A DNA stretch of 14,662 bases from the NCBI GenBank assembly GCA_964443055.1, contig CAYUBT010000054.1:1-14662 (forward strand), written 5' to 3'. This document shows, one piece after another, positions 12,273-14,662 of this stretch; positions within the stretch are counted from its first letter, which is position 1, and every line of letters begins with the position of its first letter. The stretch is from JADYZU01 sp964443055. GTDB taxonomy: Bacteria > Pseudomonadota > Alphaproteobacteria > Rhodobacterales > Rhodobacteraceae. A program made the translations under genes and the position numbers. The notes beneath the pieces are model-generated. The model searched no databases. It saw only the letters and a program-made list of their open reading frames with translations, and was not told the origin of the DNA.

Positions 12273-14662
12273 ATGAACAAGGCGATCACCGAGGGGCTGG
12301 CCTTCATGCCGACGCCATTCGCGGCCGGCCTGTCCGTCTGGTCGAGCGGGAACGGCACACCGGGCTCGGATACCTATGCAGGCGCGGGGGGCGGGACATT
12401 CATCCCCGCGGACCAGGATTTCGGGGGGAGCCTGGAGATCGTCAAATCGGCTTCGGTCCAGAAAATCCGCTACATGGGCGACACGCCGATCCTTCCGGGC
12501 TGCTATCTGCGCGTCACCGCGCGGGTGAAGGCGGTGTCGGGGACGCTGCCATCGGTGCGCATTGCGGGCTGGGCCGGAACAGGAGCGACGACCGCCCTGT
12601 CCGGCGTGGTGACCGAGGGGCCGGAGGTCGCGCTGCCCGGCTACGGTCAGGTGGTAGAGGTCAGCGCCATCATCGGCACCGGGTTGCGCGGCGGTGTGGA
12701 CATGGTCTGGACCGGGGCGAGCATCGGGCATCTCGGCCTCGACTTCACCGGAGCGAATGGCGGTGTGCTGCGCGTCGATGATCTCGTGATCGAGGATGTC
12801 ACCTCGGCCTTCCTGCACGACATGCTGGCACAGGTCGATGTGCGCGATTACGGTGCGCGGGGCGACGGGGTGACGGATGACACGGCCGCCTTCATCGCCG
12901 CGGATGCAGTTGCCGGTGGCCGCGTGGTGCTGGTGCCGGAGGGCACATACTTTCTGGCCGGGAATGTCACGTTCCGAAACCGGGTCCGGTTCGAGGGCAA
13001 GATCGACCAAGGGCCGGATGCCTGGTTCATCCTGCAGAAGAATTTCGATTTTCCGACCTATGCGGACGCATTCGCCGATGAGGAGACGGCTTTTCGCAAG
13101 GCATTTCAGGCACTCTTGAACTTTTCAGATCATGACGGGCTCGATCTCGGCGGGCGGCGCATCGGGCTGACCGGGCCGGTCGACATGCAGAAATGCGATC
13201 CCGGCAGGACGAGCTTCGCCACGCGGCGGGTGATCCGCAACGGCCAGTTTCAAGCGCTGGAGAGCCCCGCATGGGAGGATGGCACCGTCACCTCGCAGGC
13301 GAGCTACTCGGCCGCAAGCCCGCGCGAACTGACGGCGGTCACCAATGTCGCGAATATCGAGGTCGGCAGTCTCGTGACCGGCGCGGGGGTCGGGCGCGAG
13401 GTCTTTGTCAGCGCGGTCGATATCGCCCAAGCGCGGGTCACCCTGTCGGCAGAGCTTTACGATGCCGAGGGCACGCAGGTCCTCACCTTCAGGCGCTTCC
13501 GCTATCTGCTCGATTTCTCGGGCTTCTCGACACTTTCCAGCTTCGTTCTCGCCGATGTCGATTTCTTCTGCGATGGCCAGGCGAGCGCGGTCATGCTGGC
13601 GCGGCAGGGCATTGCCTGCATGTTCCGCGACTGCACCTTCACCAAGCCGAAGGACCGCGGAATCACCTCGATCGACCGGGGGTGCCAGGGCCTTCTGATC
13701 GACCGCTGCCAGTTCATCTCGAACGAACAGGCGCTCAACGTGGACGAGCGGACCTCCATCGCCTTCAACGCCAACGCCAATGACGTGAAGATCCGCGACA
13801 ACCGTGTCGTGCTGTGGAAGCATTTCTGCGTCCTTGCCGGGACGGGCAACACGATCACCGGCAATCACTGGTTCCATGGCGATTCGACAAGCGCAGGCGT
13901 ACGGCAGGGCGGACTCATCCTGACAAGCCCGAATGTGAAGACGCTGATCACAGGCAACTACATCGACAACAATTTCATCGAATGGACCAACGAACATGAG
14001 GCGACGCCCGCGCTCGGCGTGCAATATTCCTTCGGCGGGCTCACGCTGACCGGGAATGTCTTTACCGTGAACGATGTCGCGCCCTGGTTCCACTGGCTGG
14101 TCCTGAAGCCGCACGGGCCGGGGCATTTCATCCACGGGCTCACCGTCATGGGCAATGTGTTCCGCGCCCTGAACGGCAGCATCGACCGCGTGGAGCATGT
14201 CGACACCACGATTGCCGACCTTGATTACGGGCGGATGCGCAACATCACTTTCGCGGGCAATGTCTTTCACGGGGTGAGCGAGGAGGGGCGCAACCCGCTG
14301 AGCCTCGTCCACGAACAGGCCACGGCAGCACAGGTCTGGACGGCGGACACCGATGGCGCGCTGCCCTTCCACGGCCGCGCGCGGGTGGTCGAGGCGCTGG
14401 TGGCGCAGGGGGCAATCCGGGATGCGGGCGGACAGGCGCTCCGCGAGTTTCCGGGCATCGAGACGGAGCAGGGCGCGGCACGACAGCAGGTCAGGCTCGC
14501 ATTCTCCACGCCATGCACGGGGCTGGTGCGGATGCAGGTCATGGGGTCTCCTTCGCAATATATTCCAAGGGTGGAATGTATGGAGCGGGCGGGCGGTTCC
14601 AAGCCCCCCGGCGCAGGAAGCCGGCCCGATGGCGTTCGTTCTTCCGGGCGCCGGGCAACCGC
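12273..14662 (+). CDS. Right-handed parallel beta-helix (pectate-lyase-superfamily/GH28-related) protein, open at window end
   Basis: The frame is open from ATG at 12273 (GAGGGGG at 12261-12267 as ribosome binding site) through the window end, 796 codons. Residues 1-180 form an N-terminal domain that looks beta-rich and starts MNKAITEGLAFMPTPFAAGL. Residues 191-207 hold the pectate_lyase_3 entry motif DYGARGDGVTDDTAAF, followed by VPEGTYFLAGNVTF. Later coils repeat TGN/MGN/AGN plus an aromatic, with the Gly at residues 530, 561, 594, 627 and 662, spaced 31-35. No signal peptide is visible. I know this N-terminal plus beta-helix arrangement from Rhodobacteraceae proteins of unknown role. By fold it could be a phage/GTA-type tailspike or a polysaccharide-active enzyme; catalytic residues cannot be assigned. 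From about 14541 the frame reads into sequence unlike the family C-terminus that I recall, so the true end is uncertain. Confidence 0.85.
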   Translation, partial: MNKAITEGLAFMPTPFAAGLSVWSSGNGTPGSDTYAGAGGGTFIPADQDFGGSLEIVKSASVQKIRYMGDTPILPGCYLRVTARVKAVSGTLPSVRIAGWAGTGATTALSGVVTEGPEVALPGYGQVVEVSAIIGTGLRGGVDMVWTGASIGHLGLDFTGANGGVLRVDDLVIEDVTSAFLHDMLAQVDVRDYGARGDGVTDDTAAFIAADAVAGGRVVLVPEGTYFLAGNVTFRNRVRFEGKIDQGPDAWFILQKNFDFPTYADAFADEETAFRKAFQALLNFSDHDGLDLGGRRIGLTGPVDMQKCDPGRTSFATRRVIRNGQFQALESPAWEDGTVTSQASYSAASPRELTAVTNVANIEVGSLVTGAGVGREVFVSAVDIAQARVTLSAELYDAEGTQVLTFRRFRYLLDFSGFSTLSSFVLADVDFFCDGQASAVMLARQGIACMFRDCTFTKPKDRGITSIDRGCQGLLIDRCQFISNEQALNVDERTSIAFNANANDVKIRDNRVVLWKHFCVLAGTGNTITGNHWFHGDSTSAGVRQGGLILTSPNVKTLITGNYIDNNFIEWTNEHEATPALGVQYSFGGLTLTGNVFTVNDVAPWFHWLVLKPHGPGHFIHGLTVMGNVFRALNGSIDRVEHVDTTIADLDYGRMRNITFAGNVFHGVSEEGRNPLSLVHEQATAAQVWTADTDGALPFHGRARVVEALVAQGAIRDAGGQALREFPGIETEQGAARQQVRLAFSTPCTGLVRMQVMGSPSQYIPRVECMERAGGSKPPGAGSRPDGVRSSGRRAT
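14558..14581. promoter_or_regulatory. AT-rich near-perfect palindrome near the window end
   Basis: ATTCCA (14562-14567) and TGGAAT (14572-14577) are perfect inverted repeats around AGGG. Outside one mismatched pair the symmetry continues with ATA (14558-14560) and TAT (14579-14581), so 9 of 10 pairs match. It is a conspicuous AT-rich island in GC-rich DNA and has the size of a repressor operator or a promoter-proximal site. On the minus strand TATATT (14564-14559) resembles a -10, and AAGGAGA lies 5 bases ahead of an ATG at 14543. Confidence 0.4.
14629..14662 (+). CDS. Possible start of a further + strand gene (partial)
   Basis: ATG at 14629 is preceded by CAGGAAG (14614-14620) at eight bases and opens a frame reading MAFVLPGAGQP to the window edge. 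The frame differs from the beta-helix gene, so if it is real the beta-helix gene should stop near here. Eleven codons are too few to identify anything. Confidence 0.2.
   Translation, partial: MAFVLPGAGQP

Noticed and set aside
13125..14558. 477-codon minus-strand frame opposite the beta-helix gene
   Set aside because: The + frame carries the pectate_lyase_3 motif and regularly spaced beta-helix turns. The minus frame shows no family features.
3884..14662. tRNA, rRNA, riboswitch, toxin-antitoxin or defence genes in the spacers
   Set aside because: All spacers are under 175 bases and none shows a tRNA-like cloverleaf, riboswitch core or small coding gene with a good start; nothing supports such a call.

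Overview
The window is GC-rich chromosomal DNA from an alphaproteobacterium, most likely Rhodobacterales (Paracoccus/Rhodobacter-like). The signs are gene content typical of that order (a class I lysyl-tRNA synthetase, an SMC of rhodobacterial type, a SIS/ROK/GatZ/NagA amino-sugar operon, a long beta-helix protein of a family I know from this order) and a GGGGGCAGCGCCCCC-type intergenic repeat that I associate with these genomes. The lineage call is inference from the sequence alone.

Layout. 1-36 is possibly the very end of an unidentified + strand gene. 104-3883 (minus) is smc, the chromosome-condensing ATPase, with a terminator just downstream. Its C-terminus carries a His/Asn/Gly-rich low-complexity insert of about 85 residues that contains a 10-N assembly gap flanked by direct repeats. 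A 170-base divergent region holds a good smc promoter and two perfect palindromes upstream of the next operon. 4054-9613 (+) is a compact five-gene operon: AgaS/NagB-II-type SIS deaminase/isomerase, ROK amino-sugar kinase, GatZ/KbaZ-family protein, NagA-type deacetylase, and a THUMP-type rRNA methyltransferase. Three junctions overlap or nearly touch (8-nt overlap, 8-nt overlap, 1-nt gap). The exception is a 91-base spacer between the first two genes filled with two GC hairpins. 9614-9727 is a convergent spacer made almost entirely of a decayed CGTCATTGCGAGCG-type palindromic repeat. 9728-10147 (minus) encodes a TerB-like protein. 10238-12212 (+) is lysK followed after 4 nt by a DUF454/YbaN membrane protein. 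From 12273 to the window end (+) runs one open frame for a right-handed beta-helix (pectate-lyase-superfamily) protein, not closed by a stop inside the window.

How the genes work together. The kinase, deacetylase and SIS enzyme form a coherent route: amino sugar to N-acetylamino-sugar 6-phosphate, to amino-sugar 6-phosphate, to ketose 6-phosphate plus ammonia. The GatZ homologue suggests a tagatose (GalNAc) branch, but the catalytic aldolase GatY/KbaY, a tagatose-6-phosphate kinase, a transporter and a regulator are all absent from the window. The rRNA methyltransferase is a housekeeping gene that appears to be co-transcribed with the sugar genes.

I do not see an unmistakable new system. The items most worth a second look are the His-rich SMC insert with its unresolved repeat, the GatZ-without-GatY operon and its candidate operators, and the beta-helix gene with a palindromic AT-rich site at its 3' end.
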